Shown in pieces: positions 36,411-45,805 of a stretch of 64,000 bases of DNA. The DNA is from [Clostridium] clostridioforme AGR2157 (GTDB lineage Bacteria > Bacillota > Clostridia > Lachnospirales > Lachnospiraceae): positions 1 through 64,000 of the forward strand of contig NZ_AUJR01000004.1 in assembly GCF_000424325.1 (NCBI RefSeq), given 5' to 3'. The translations under genes were made by a program, and so were the position numbers. Position 1 is the first letter of the stretch. Each line of letters starts with the position of its first letter. The notes under the pieces are model-generated. The model saw only the letters and a list, made by a program, of their open reading frames with translations. It did not search any database and was not told where the DNA came from.

Positions 36411-36578
36411 GTGCCAGGTTCTTCAGTTATCTGTGCACTTGGACAGCGTTTCAGGACGGAAACCGTAGAAGAACTTAGGGATGCAGCCCCTTATACTGCA
36501 GTAATCGGGGATGCAGCGAAAGTTTCTACGATTACAAATGCGGTTTATTGGGGATATCATGCTGTACTGGATATTTAG
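36411..36578 (+). pseudogene. C-terminal fragment of an FAD-dependent ene-reductase
   Basis: The frame reads SSVICALGQRF, then DAAPYTAVIGDAAKVSTITNAVYWGYHAVLDI and a stop. This is the typical end of two-domain old-yellow-enzyme NADH:flavin oxidoreductases (2-enoate reductase type). Everything upstream is missing, cut by the ICE-like sequence. Confidence 0.7.
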
Positions 36579-36589
36579 TTACACAGCTA

Positions 36590-37525
36590 TTAAAAATTCA
36601 CCAAAAAATACTGGATAAATTGTTTTACCGCAAAGGAAGTATAATTCCGGTTTGGCAAAAGTAGGTAAAATAATCGTTTTGCCAGATCGGAATTTATTTT
36701 ATAAAACAACAGAGGAACTTCCGTATTCCGGATCATGAGATCGCTGATGAATGTAGCCGCGAAATCATTCGCTGCCAAATGATATGCGGTAGCTAGTTGG
36801 GATTGCTTTAATTTTATCTTTGGTTCAAAACCAGCTTCCTGGAAGAACTTTAGCGCCCGGTCATAAAGGTTATTTCCAGGTGTTAACAAAATATATTCCA
36901 AGTCGTGGAATTTTTTAAGGGGAACTGCAGGGCATGATGGTTCCAGGTGTTTTTTTTGAATAATATCAGAGGGGCTTAAGGCCGCTTGGTACACTTCCTG
37001 GTTTATGGGATGGTTTTTAGGGACAGCCAGCAAAATATGATCGTAAAAAATTTCATAACGTTCAAAATCTTCCATGAATGTGGGGTCACAGCTAAAGGTC
37101 AGATCTATTTTTCGTTCCGATAACATATCCGATAACACATCGGAGCTTTCTTCAATAATCTCAAATTGGATGCCAGGATATTCCCTGGAAAACCCGGATA
37201 ATATCGGGGGAAGAATATAAGCATTTAAGTAATGGGAACCGCCTAAACGGATGTTCCCGGAATTTAATGTCTGGATATCATGGATCTGCTGTTCCAGATC
37301 ATATTCCAGATCTTGCATTTTTTTAATAGCCTGAATATAGATCTCACCTGCCTGGGTCAGTTTCAGCGGGCGCTTGCTCCGGTCAAAGAGAGGCATTCCG
37401 ATAGAGGCTTCTATTTTCTGGACAGCAATGCTTAATGCCGGTTGGGTGAGATATAAATTTTCAGAGGCTTTTGAAAAACTTCCGTCTTGATATAACTGAT
37501 AGAGATACTTAAAATCCTGCTGCAT
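36590..37525 (-). CDS. LysR-family regulator of the UxaA-like cluster
   Basis: The start at 37525 gives 311 residues in the LysR format: MQQDFKYLYQLYQDGSFSKASENLYLTQPALSIAVQKIEASIG, then an effector domain (GNIRLGGSHYLNAYILPPILSGF). The ribosome binding site is weak; a longer start at 37585 is possible. It is divergent from the dehydratase genes with a 116-base AT-rich gap, the normal layout for a LysR gene and its target. Base composition is visibly AT-richer than in the purine locus. Confidence 0.83.
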   Translation of the reverse strand: MQQDFKYLYQLYQDGSFSKASENLYLTQPALSIAVQKIEASIGMPLFDRSKRPLKLTQAGEIYIQAIKKMQDLEYDLEQQIHDIQTLNSGNIRLGGSHYLNAYILPPILSGFSREYPGIQFEIIEESSDVLSDMLSERKIDLTFSCDPTFMEDFERYEIFYDHILLAVPKNHPINQEVYQAALSPSDIIQKKHLEPSCPAVPLKKFHDLEYILLTPGNNLYDRALKFFQEAGFEPKIKLKQSQLATAYHLAANDFAATFISDLMIRNTEVPLLFYKINSDLAKRLFYLLLPNRNYTSFAVKQFIQYFLVNF

Positions 37526-37641
37526 ATTATTAATTCCATTTATATTAATATAAAATCTATAAAATTGATTATATACTATTTTCATGATAAAGTAAAGACA
37601 GAAAGAAAATAAATTTGATTTAAAAGAAGGGAGAATGTCCT

Positions 37642-37950
37642 ATGGACATTTTAAGAATTAATGCATTGCTTATGGACCCGAAAGACAATGTTGTTACTTG
37701 TGTAACTGAAGTGACAGCAGGAAATCAGGTGATTTATCGGCGCGGAGATGAAATGTGCAGCGTCATGGCAGAAGAAACGATTCCATTTTGCCATAAAATT
37801 GCTTTAGTGGATTTAGAAGAAGGTGCCGAAGTGCTTAAATATGGGGAATTGATCGGAAAAACTTCGCAGCCTGTGGCAAAAGGAACCTGGGTTTCACACA
37901 AAAACATTTATAGTATCCCACGTGACTATGAAAATGAATTCATTAAATAG
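37642..37950 (+). CDS. UxaA-family dehydratase, small (SAF) subunit
   Basis: This 102-residue protein is a single SAF domain of the altronate/galactarate dehydratase N-terminus (FCHKIALVDLEEGAEVLKYGELIGKTSQPVAKGTWVSHKN). In UxaA and GarD it is fused to the catalytic part; here it is separate and lies 15 bases before the large subunit. Split forms also occur in sulfolactate sulfo-lyase (SuyAB), so the substrate may be a sugar acid or a hydroxy-sulfonate. Confidence 0.85.
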   Translation: MDILRINALLMDPKDNVVTCVTEVTAGNQVIYRRGDEMCSVMAEETIPFCHKIALVDLEEGAEVLKYGELIGKTSQPVAKGTWVSHKNIYSIPRDYENEFIK

Positions 37951-37965
37951 CAAGGAGGAGATAAT

Positions 37966-39126
37966 GTGCAATTTTGGGGATATAAGAGAAAAGAAGGACG
38001 GGCTGGAATCCGAAACCATGTCCTGATACTTCCAACGTGTGCTTGCGGAAGCGAAAGCGCAAGAATTGTTGCAAGCCAAGTACGGGGAGCTGTGAACATC
38101 GTGTTTAATACCGGGTGTTCAGATGTGGCCGCCAATACTGCTATGTCACAGAAGGTATTAACTGGTTTTGCCTGCAACCCTAATGTATATGGCGTTGTAA
38201 TCATTGGCTTGGGATGTGAAACAGTACCTCATAACAAACTCAGGGAAAAAATCCAGGCCATGACCAGCAAGCCGGTTGTTTCCTTTGGCATCCAGGAAGA
38301 AGGGGGAACGTTAAAAACCATTGAAAAAGCAGTGCGTGCAGCCAGGGAGATAGCATCAGAAGCAGCTATGCAGCAAAAAGAACTTTGTGATATTTCAGAA
38401 CTGCTTCTTGGCATTGAATGCGGCGGTTCGGACGCAACTTCCGGGATAGCCAGCAATCCGGCTGTAGGGGAACTCAGTGACCGGCTGGTTGATTTAGGTG
38501 CGTCTACTATTATGAGTGAATCTATTGAATGGATCGGTGGTGAGCATATTGTTGCAAAGCGGGCGGCAACACCGGAAATTCACAATCAAATCATCCAGAT
38601 CTGCAAAGATTATGAAGAGCATTTAAAGGCAGCCGGACAGGATTGCCGGGCTGGTCAGCCTACTCCTGGCAATAAAGCGGGAGGACTGTCTACGTTAGAT
38701 GAGAAAAGCCTTGGATGTATCCGTAAGGGCGGAACACGTCCCATCGTCCAGGTTTTGGCCCAGGCAGACCCCCCGACGGAACAGGGGGCAATCGTTATGG
38801 ATACTGCTGGTTATGATATTTCTTCGGTGACTTCTATGGCAGCTGGAGGATGCAATGCTGTCATTTTTACAACTGGCAGGGGAACTCCTACAGGTAATGC
38901 TATCGTTCCGGTACTTAAAGTAACGGCCAATGCTGTTACTTATCAGAAAATGGAAGATAATATGGATGTGGATTTAAGTGCGATTATCAAAGGCACAAAA
39001 ACCTTTCAGGAATGTGGTGAAGAATTGCTCCATGTGATCCAGGATATTTGCAATGGCAAAATGACAAAGGCAGAAGCCTATGGATTTTCAGATATTGCTG
39101 TAGATCATGTTTGCAGATACGTATAG
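37966..39126 (+). CDS. UxaA-family dehydratase, large subunit
   Basis: The 386-residue catalytic subunit starts at a GTG with AAGGAGG 6 bases upstream; the nearby ATG is out of frame. It has NHVLILPTCACGSES, NTGCSD, GLGCETVPHN and the family signature GIECGGSDATSGIASNPAVG, plus TTGRGTPTGNAIVPVLKVTAN. The cysteines are positioned to bind the metal or Fe-S centre. The enzyme removes water (or sulfite) from a polyhydroxy acid to yield a 2-keto-3-deoxy acid. No kinase or aldolase for the product is encoded beside it. Confidence 0.87.
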   Translation: MQFWGYKRKEGRAGIRNHVLILPTCACGSESARIVASQVRGAVNIVFNTGCSDVAANTAMSQKVLTGFACNPNVYGVVIIGLGCETVPHNKLREKIQAMTSKPVVSFGIQEEGGTLKTIEKAVRAAREIASEAAMQQKELCDISELLLGIECGGSDATSGIASNPAVGELSDRLVDLGASTIMSESIEWIGGEHIVAKRAATPEIHNQIIQICKDYEEHLKAAGQDCRAGQPTPGNKAGGLSTLDEKSLGCIRKGGTRPIVQVLAQADPPTEQGAIVMDTAGYDISSVTSMAAGGCNAVIFTTGRGTPTGNAIVPVLKVTANAVTYQKMEDNMDVDLSAIIKGTKTFQECGEELLHVIQDICNGKMTKAEAYGFSDIAVDHVCRYV

Positions 39127-39180
39127 GGTATTACCAATGTCCGTGTAACAAGCAAAAGAAAATTTGGGAAGGAGCTAAGA

Positions 39181-40467
39181 ATGTCAAGTTTAACGATTTG
39201 TCTGATCATTTGTTTGATTACCTTGCTCAGTTATATCATAGGTAAAATTCCCATGGGCCTGACGGCATTGCTGAGTATGCTGGCTTTTGTCCTGACCGGA
39301 TGTTTAGATCCGAATACTGCCCTTGAGTACTTTGGTAATGCTAATGGTATCATGATGGTTTCTATGTTCGTTGTTGCAGCAGGGTTTAACCGCACGCAGT
39401 TTGTCAAAAAATGTGCTTCCAGCGTAAATAAAATTTCTCATGGTTCACTGACTATGATGATGTTCGGATATGTGTTAATTACGGTAATATTATCCCAGTT
39501 TATCCAAAGTTCTGTCGTTGTTTTTGGGATTATGGCTCCGATGATGATCGCAAGCTGTGAAGAGTTAAAAATCAGCCCGTCGAAAACACTGTTTCCCTTA
39601 GCGATGATTGGGATTGCGACCATTTCCGTCCTGCCTTGTGGAAGCGGAGCTACCCAGTTTGCAGAATTGAACGGTTATTTGGAAGCAAATGAATATACGG
39701 CCTTTACGGTAGCGCTCACTGACCCGATGAAGGCACGTTTTCCTATGCTGATTGCCATTTCCCTGTATTGTATTTTCCTTGCTCCCCAATTTGCGCCAAA
39801 TGAGCCGGTTGTACATACAGGAAGCATTGAGGCAAGAAAAGATAATAAAGCGGCTCTCCCGGCATTTCAGGAACGGGCTGGCTACATAATCTTTATTTTG
39901 ACCACATTGGCATTGATTCTCCAATCCCAATTAGGGCTTGCCACATGGGTTATCTGCTTTGCCGGAGCCCTTAGCATGGTTTTATTTGGCGTCTTATCTG
40001 AAAAAGAGGCGATTGCAGCAGTTAATCTGCCCATGGTACTTTTATTTGTAGGTTCCCTGGCTATGGGAGGCGCATTATCCCAGTCCGGTGCGGGAGAAGT
40101 CGTAGGAGGCCGTCTTGCAGATGTGGCAAACCGCATCAATAATCCGTATATTATAGGATTTATGTTCTTTGTTGTACCGTTCCTGCTTACACAAATTATG
40201 ATGAACAGGACAGTTATGATTATATTTATTCCTATTGCCATTCTCGCCTGCAAAGCGATGGAGGCAAATCCAATAGGAATCATTATCCTAGTGCAATCGG
40301 CCTGCCTTAGTTCTTTTATGACCCCGATGGCAACACCGGCGGTTCCCATGTGCATGTCTGCCGGAGGTTACAACCTGAAATCTTTAGTTAAACAGTCCTT
40401 TGTTCCGGCGTTAATATTGTGTATCGTATCGGTAGGTTGGATTATGACCGTATTCCCTATGTTTTAG
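39181..40467 (+). CDS. SLC13/DASS-like carboxylate permease
   Basis: This hydrophobic protein of 428 residues has about 11-12 membrane segments and two similar halves. The helix-ending segments SQFIQSSVVVFGIMAPMMIAS and SSFMTPMATPAVPM resemble the SNT-type loops of divalent anion:sodium symporters. It lies between the dehydratase and the esterase, 54 bases after the former, so it probably imports the substrate. There is an AAGGAG site. Confidence 0.78.
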   Translation: MSSLTICLIICLITLLSYIIGKIPMGLTALLSMLAFVLTGCLDPNTALEYFGNANGIMMVSMFVVAAGFNRTQFVKKCASSVNKISHGSLTMMMFGYVLITVILSQFIQSSVVVFGIMAPMMIASCEELKISPSKTLFPLAMIGIATISVLPCGSGATQFAELNGYLEANEYTAFTVALTDPMKARFPMLIAISLYCIFLAPQFAPNEPVVHTGSIEARKDNKAALPAFQERAGYIIFILTTLALILQSQLGLATWVICFAGALSMVLFGVLSEKEAIAAVNLPMVLLFVGSLAMGGALSQSGAGEVVGGRLADVANRINNPYIIGFMFFVVPFLLTQIMMNRTVMIIFIPIAILACKAMEANPIGIIILVQSACLSSFMTPMATPAVPMCMSAGGYNLKSLVKQSFVPALILCIVSVGWIMTVFPMF

Positions 40468-40490
40468 TATGCTGAAGGGAGAAAAAAGTT

Positions 40491-42215
40491 ATGCTGAACA
40501 TCAAAGAATTTCCTAAAGATATGAGCAGTTTTCCCATTGATTCCTCTAATATGAAAAAATGCCTGGTATCCGGGCTGTTTCGTGAAACCGTGGAAGTTCA
40601 TGGAAAAGAAAGGGCTTTTTATACCTATATTACTCCCGGCTTAACCTATAATCAGCCTTGTTTAATCATCGCCCCTTCGGATGGCGTACAGATCCTGGAA
40701 TTTATGGAAAATGGTTTCTGGGAAAAATTTGCAGAAAAAGAAAACGTGTTCCTTTATATTCTTGAACCAAATGGCTTATGGAATCTGGATGGTACAGATG
40801 CAGATTATATGAATCAGGTTTATATCCAGGTCCAGTCCAGGAAATATTATGTTACGATACAGGATAATATTTATGCGTTTGGAATTGGAAAAGGAGCATC
40901 CATTGCACAGCAGGCGGCAATGAAAATGACCAGTGAGTGGTCTGGGTTGGCTACCTTTGGCGATTTGGAAAAAGAAGCGCTTTTAAATGCATCCCTAACA
41001 CAGAAAGCAAATAGCAATATGGGGAAAGTTGAACTTTCCATAAGTGCTGAAAAAGCACAGCTTCCCGTGTGGATGGCATGGTCTGCGAATACGGGGTATA
41101 ACGCAGAAGTTTGCGGTTACTGGAAAAAACAAAACGATACCACAAATGAAGCCTTTTCTAACGCTGATGCAAGTGAGATTTATTTCCCGTCTGCAATCTG
41201 CAAAAAAAGTACAGTCAATGAAGAGAAGGTTTCCCAGGTTCGTGTTACTAACCAATATTCAGGCATCCTGACAGAAGAGTTCTTTGAAACCGTCTGGGCT
41301 TATATTGGAAAAGCAAGGCGTCACCGCTGCTTTGGCAGCAAGGTCCTGCGTAATTTTAAAAAGCCAGAGGATTACGGAGCCGAACTGCATACAATAGAAA
41401 TTGACGGTTTTACCCGGTTATGGTATGAATACGTGCCAGATCATGTGAAGACGGCGAAGAAACCAGTGCCATTAATTGTTAATATGCATGGACGGGGAGG
41501 GAACGCAGAAAGCTTTATGGATATGTCAGGAATGAACTGCGTTGCTGAAGAACGTGATTTTATTGTGTTGTTCCCGGAGGCCAGTGTACATCAGCAGCGT
41601 CCTGAGGGGATACGGAATGTGCTTCTTTGGAATGGTTCCTATATGAATGAACGGATTGATGATGTAGCATTTATCCTTGAGATGATCCGTGACGTAAAAA
41701 AACGGTATGTTATTGATGTAGAGCGGATTTATGCCTGTGGGCAATCCAGTGGGGGAATGATGACTTCTGAATTGGCACTTCGCGCCCCAGATGTATTTGC
41801 AGCAGTTTCACCATGGTCGGCAATTAAAGATCCCGATCATGATTTCCCACTTCCAAAAAGTATCAATCCACAAGTGCCTTACTTGTTCCTGTTTGGAGAG
41901 AATGACTGGCTTTGCGTAGATAAGGAAAATGGAAAGTTGGAATATAAAGTTACGGAAGATATTGCTGCTTTTCTGGAAAATTTAATGGCTATTTATGGAT
42001 TAGATAACTGTCCAAGATGTTATCAATGTGGTGAGATTCATTATTATGTATACTTAAATAAAAAAGGTACGCCTATGTTGACAGTAGGAACTGTCAGGAA
42101 TATGTCCCATGCCAATTATCCAAGGGAAAGCTGGATTGCTTATGATGAATTTTTTGCCAAATTCTCGAAAAAAGCAGACGGGACTTTGTTGTATATGGGA
42201 AGAGAGGCTGTTTAA
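40491..42215 (+). CDS. Two-lobed alpha/beta-hydrolase (PHB-depolymerase-like esterase)
   Basis: The 574-residue protein has a C-terminal esterase of the PHB depolymerase/feruloyl esterase type (from about residue 310). It shows VNMHGRGGN as the oxyanion strand, the nucleophile elbow GQSSGGMM near residue 420 and a late conserved SHANYPRES with a candidate histidine. The first 280 residues look like a second, degenerate hydrolase fold, with GIGKGASIAQQA where an elbow would be and no serine nucleophile. There is no signal peptide, so it should act in the cytoplasm on an imported ester. It ends the LysR-controlled cluster. Confidence 0.75.
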   Translation: MLNIKEFPKDMSSFPIDSSNMKKCLVSGLFRETVEVHGKERAFYTYITPGLTYNQPCLIIAPSDGVQILEFMENGFWEKFAEKENVFLYILEPNGLWNLDGTDADYMNQVYIQVQSRKYYVTIQDNIYAFGIGKGASIAQQAAMKMTSEWSGLATFGDLEKEALLNASLTQKANSNMGKVELSISAEKAQLPVWMAWSANTGYNAEVCGYWKKQNDTTNEAFSNADASEIYFPSAICKKSTVNEEKVSQVRVTNQYSGILTEEFFETVWAYIGKARRHRCFGSKVLRNFKKPEDYGAELHTIEIDGFTRLWYEYVPDHVKTAKKPVPLIVNMHGRGGNAESFMDMSGMNCVAEERDFIVLFPEASVHQQRPEGIRNVLLWNGSYMNERIDDVAFILEMIRDVKKRYVIDVERIYACGQSSGGMMTSELALRAPDVFAAVSPWSAIKDPDHDFPLPKSINPQVPYLFLFGENDWLCVDKENGKLEYKVTEDIAAFLENLMAIYGLDNCPRCYQCGEIHYYVYLNKKGTPMLTVGTVRNMSHANYPRESWIAYDEFFAKFSKKADGTLLYMGREAV

Positions 42216-42282
42216 AACTAATATAACGGTGATAAATGTCATCTTTATTACATAGGTTTATTATCAAAAAATACAGTCCGTC

Positions 42283-42318
42283 AAGCCGTGTCAGGTATAT
42301 GTCTGACACGGCTTTTTT
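42283..42318 (+). terminator. Terminator of the UxaA-like cluster
   Basis: AAGCCGTGTCAG pairs perfectly with CTGACACGGCTT, with an 8-base loop and a run of T. It follows the esterase stop by about 65 bases. Confidence 0.9.
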
Positions 42319-42353
42319 GGTCGCTGTTTATAAGAGAGTTTTATATTTCCGAG

Positions 42354-43655
42354 ATGCCACCCTACCGCAAGCCTCTGATATTAAAAGGCGTGCGTCAGGT
42401 GGGCAAGACCTGGATTCTTAAAGAATTTGGCAGACGCTATTATGAAAATACCGCCTATTTTAACTTTGATGAAAATGAGGAATATAAGCAGTTCTTTGAA
42501 ACCACCAAGGATGTAGATCGGATTTTGCAGAATCTGATGCTGGCCAGCGGTCAGAAGATAATACCGGAAAAGACACTCATCATCTTCGATGAGGTACAGG
42601 ACTGCCTCAAGGTCATCAACTCCATGAAGTATTTCTGCGAGAATGCGCCGCAGTATCACATTGCCTGTGCCGGTTCTCTGTTGGGAATTGCCCAGATGAA
42701 ACCTTCGTCTTTCCCTGTGGGCAAGGTCAACTTCATGCAGATCCATCCTATGACCTTTATTGAATTCCTGCTCGCCAACGGTGATGAGAATTTGGCGAAG
42801 TATTTGGAGACTGTTGACACCATTGAGCCGATCCCCGATGCTTTCTTTAATCCTCTTTATGAAAAACTCAAGATGTACTATGTGACCGGCGGTATGCCCG
42901 AATCCGTTCTGATGTGGACGGAGGCACGGGATGTAGCTGCCATGCAGGAAGCCCTGTCCGGGATCATTGGTGCCTACGAGCGGGATTTTGCCAAGCATCC
43001 CAATATCAGTGAGTTCCCGAAGATCTCTATGATTTGGAAATCCATACCGTCTCAGCTGGCAAGAGAAAACAAGAAGTTTATCTACAAAGTTGTCAAAGAG
43101 GGTGCAAGAGCCCGTGAATACGAAGATGCCCTGCAGTGGCTGGTAGATGCCCGTCTGGTGCACAAAATCTACCGCAGCTCCGCTCCCGGCCTGCCTGTGG
43201 CTGCCTACGATGACCTTTCCGCCTTTAAGATTTATCTGGTGGATGTGGGTCTGCTTCGCCGTCTGGCGCAGCTGGCTCCTACAGCCTTTGGTGAAGGCAA
43301 CCGCCTGTTCACGGAATTCAAAGGCGCTCTTACCGAGGACTTTGTGCTTCAGACCTTAATCACGCAGTTTGAAGTGATTCCCCGATACTGGAGCCAGAAC
43401 AATCCTCCTTACGAGGTAGATTTCCTCATTCAGAGAGAAAATGACATTTTCCCTGTAGAGGTCAAATCCGAGACCAACACCACCAGCAAGAGTCTCAAGA
43501 AATTCAAGGAGCTGTTCCCAGATCAAGTGAAGCTCCGTGTACGGTTCTCTCTGGATAATCTGAAGCTGGACGATGATGTACTGAATATTCCACTGTTCAT
43601 GGCAGACCATGCAGATCGGTTGATTGGGCTGGCATTGGAGCAGAAAAACAAGTAA
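42354..43655 (+). CDS. DUF4143/AAA_14-family ATPase, N-terminus shortened
   Basis: This protein of about 433 residues has the Walker A motif GVRQVGKTW near its start, Walker B LIIFDEVQD, and the C-terminal DUF4143 nuclease-like part (YWSQNNPPYEVDFLIQRENDIFPVEVKSE). Relatives normally have 15-20 more residues before the P-loop. Here the sequence upstream is the previous cluster's terminator, and the ATG at 42354 has no good ribosome binding site. It may be truncated and poorly expressed. Members are common, mobile and of unknown function. Confidence 0.7.
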   Translation: MPPYRKPLILKGVRQVGKTWILKEFGRRYYENTAYFNFDENEEYKQFFETTKDVDRILQNLMLASGQKIIPEKTLIIFDEVQDCLKVINSMKYFCENAPQYHIACAGSLLGIAQMKPSSFPVGKVNFMQIHPMTFIEFLLANGDENLAKYLETVDTIEPIPDAFFNPLYEKLKMYYVTGGMPESVLMWTEARDVAAMQEALSGIIGAYERDFAKHPNISEFPKISMIWKSIPSQLARENKKFIYKVVKEGARAREYEDALQWLVDARLVHKIYRSSAPGLPVAAYDDLSAFKIYLVDVGLLRRLAQLAPTAFGEGNRLFTEFKGALTEDFVLQTLITQFEVIPRYWSQNNPPYEVDFLIQRENDIFPVEVKSETNTTSKSLKKFKELFPDQVKLRVRFSLDNLKLDDDVLNIPLFMADHADRLIGLALEQKNK

Positions 43656-43681
43656 AAAACAATCCGGATATTACGATATGA

Positions 43682-44218
43682 TTATTGGAGAAATGAAAAG
43701 CAAGGTGTTCCAGGATTTGTGTGATCAGCGAGAGCCCACGTGTGGAAACAGAGTACAAAAACCTTCGCTGGAATGTGTTTCACAACTTTGAACCTGGCCA
43801 GATGCTGACCAATATCCAAACCTATGTGTTTCCGTTCATCAATACCATCGGTGAAGGTAAGGATACTGCTTTCAGCCTCTATATGAAAGACACTGTGTTT
43901 CTGATCCCTACGGCAAAGGTGCTTGCCAAGGTTGTTGATGGTATTGATGCCATGGATATGAACAACAAGGATATTATGGGCGATGTTTACGAGTACCTTC
44001 TCGGTAAAATTGCCGCTGCCGGTGAAAACGGCCAGTTCCGTACACACCGGCACATCATCAATATGATGGTGGCGCTGATGAAGCCCGACAATATGCATTA
44101 CTTCAAGTCCGGTCTGTTCTCCGGCTTCCATTATGTTCGTATCCTTGGTATGAACACCAAACACGGCAGAAGTGTCCTTATACTGGATGCTTTGCTGAAA
44201 ATGGTGGACGAAGGATAA
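43682..44218 (+). pseudogene. Type I restriction methylase (HsdM) remnant with internal deletion
   Basis: The frame from 43721 contains the HsdM segment DIMGDVYEYLLGKIAAAGENGQFRTHRHIINMMVALMKP. After that the family expects the SAM-binding DPAxGTGG and NPPF motifs, but they are absent. The frame jumps instead to FKSGLFSGFHYVRILGMNTKHG, resembling a later segment. No hsdR or hsdS is nearby. The gene is dead. Confidence 0.75.
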
Positions 44219-44488
44219 ATCAACGAGGTAGAAAACGCAGTGTTTGAAATTACGGAGGATTTGGATTATAAAGATCCGGATTTATTCTTATCTGAATAAA
44301 ACCCGATGAATTTTTAGAGGAAAATGATTTCGGTCGGGATGAAGTCAAAGAGGGATTACAAGAAATTGCTTCCAGATATGGCATTAGCGGTATAGCCGAT
44401 ATGTTTTTGAAGTGATTTATGAATATTTAAGGACAAGCAGCAGTCATTTAGTTGGCTGGTGCTTTTTTGATGGAAAGAAGGTGGTTTC
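44219..44488. other. Degraded coding sequence
   Basis: Short open stretches (ENAVFEITEDLDYKDPDLFLSE and DEVKEGLQEIASRYGISG) look like scraps of genes with stops between them. I cannot assign them. Confidence 0.35.
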
Positions 44489-44890
44489 TTGTATCTGGTG
44501 AGCAAGGAATTCCTGCAGGCGGTGCAGGAGAACACCCGAAACTTTTACTGGACGGGGAAGGTCACGACGAAGGCGGGAGTGGAGTATCCGTTCACCTATG
44601 ACGATATCGTGAAGGGGAGCGGGTATGTCACGGCGCAGTGCTGCGGCAGTTCGGAGATCGAGCCGGGGACGGTGTATGCCGCCGAGATGGGTATTTATTT
44701 GTACTCTAAGATCAACCGGTACACGCTGAAGCGGACAGTGAACTGCCTTACGAGCAGCTTTCACGGGTGGTCGCCTGCCTTGAGGCGGGCAGTGGGAAAG
44801 GATCTGATTTTATACCCTGCTGTTCATGGTAGCCGGGCATTCGATACACCTCTGTATTCTACATTTCATAGGTTGACATCAGGAAGCTGA
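44489..44890 (+). pseudogene. Phage tail-type protein, N-terminal remnant
   Basis: The frame starts at a TTG after GAAGGTGG and reads LVSKEFLQAVQENTRNFYWTGKV, then PFTYDDIVKGSGYVTAQCC. I recognise this as the start of a Firmicute prophage minor structural/tail protein. After about residue 85 the frame loses sense. No other phage genes remain here. Confidence 0.55.
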
Positions 44891-45651
44891 TAATTATAGA
44901 TCTGCCATGACATTGCTGCGGCAGCAGCCTGCATGTCGTGGATCAGATCTGTACTATGTAATTTGTCCAGAATTCTGCCGGTTGCTCCGGATATACTGAT
45001 GGCAAAGCCAGGATCTTCAAAACCTTTAAAAACAGGGAAACCCACACATGTGAGACCAATTTCAATTTCTTCGTTATCCATAGAATATCCGCGCTCCCGG
45101 CTTAGCTTCAGCTCGTTTAATAGCGCTTCTCTCCGGGTGATTGTATTGTATGTCTTTGCCTTGAGGGGGAAGGAAAGGATTTGGTCAATTTGTGCTTCTG
45201 TTTTGTAAGACAAAAGGCATTTACCTACGCCGGTACAATACATGTAGTTTTTAACACCCATTTGAGTGTTGATAAAAATAGATGAGTCCGATTCTACTTT
45301 ATCCAGGTAAATGACGCTGTTATCGGACTGTACTGCACTGTGTACCGTTTCATGATATTTGTGAGAGAGCTGTTCAAGAAAAGGATGTGCAATCCGTATC
45401 AGGACATTATTCATTTTAAGCGCATTGGTGAGGCACAATATCTTAGGCCCAAGGCAGTACCTTTGATTATCTTCGTTCTGTAAAAGATAGCCCAGTGCCG
45501 CAAGACTGTTCACAAGGCCAAAGGTGGTACTTTTATTTAATTCCAACTTCTCGGAAATGTCCTTTAAGCTTAATTCTACCACATTGTTCTGAAAAAGTTC
45601 CAAAATGGACATGGCGCGCTCTAAAGATTGGATGATTTTTGTTGTTGCCAT
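44866..45651 (-). CDS. IclR-family regulator
   Basis: The start at 45651 has AGGAGG 8 bases upstream and gives 261 residues. The N-terminal winged helix (SLERAMSILELFQNN, LSLKDISEKLELNKSTTFGLVNSLAALGYL) and the C-terminal effector domain (YCTGVGKCLLSY, RERGYSMDNEEIEIGLTCVGFPVF) are standard. It is divergent from the IlvD-like dehydratase, whose upstream region carries alternating TATAGAA/TTCTATA heptamers, the probable operator. Confidence 0.9.
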   Translation of the reverse strand: MATTKIIQSLERAMSILELFQNNVVELSLKDISEKLELNKSTTFGLVNSLAALGYLLQNEDNQRYCLGPKILCLTNALKMNNVLIRIAHPFLEQLSHKYHETVHSAVQSDNSVIYLDKVESDSSIFINTQMGVKNYMYCTGVGKCLLSYKTEAQIDQILSFPLKAKTYNTITRREALLNELKLSRERGYSMDNEEIEIGLTCVGFPVFKGFEDPGFAISISGATGRILDKLHSTDLIHDMQAAAAAMSWQIYNYQLPDVNL

Positions 45652-45771
45652 AATATACCTCCTGTTATCTAAATAGTAATTTATCATCTTAAGCAGAATA
45701 ATTCAACCGTTTTATTTTTTAACTTATACAACATGTACAAAAATGATTTGTAATTTTGTGTTTAATTGTCA

Positions 45772-45800
45772 TTGACGTAATTATAAAAATAATATACTAT
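45772..45800 (+). promoter_or_regulatory. Promoter of the IlvD-like operon
   Basis: TTGACG (45772-45777) and TACTAT (45795-45800) are separated by 17 bases. The likely start of transcription, near 45807, falls inside the heptamer repeats described next. Confidence 0.6.
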
Positions 45801-45805
45801 TACAA

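Noticed and set aside
43682-44218. Working restriction-modification system
   Set aside because: HsdM lacks its SAM-binding motifs and no hsdS or hsdR is present.
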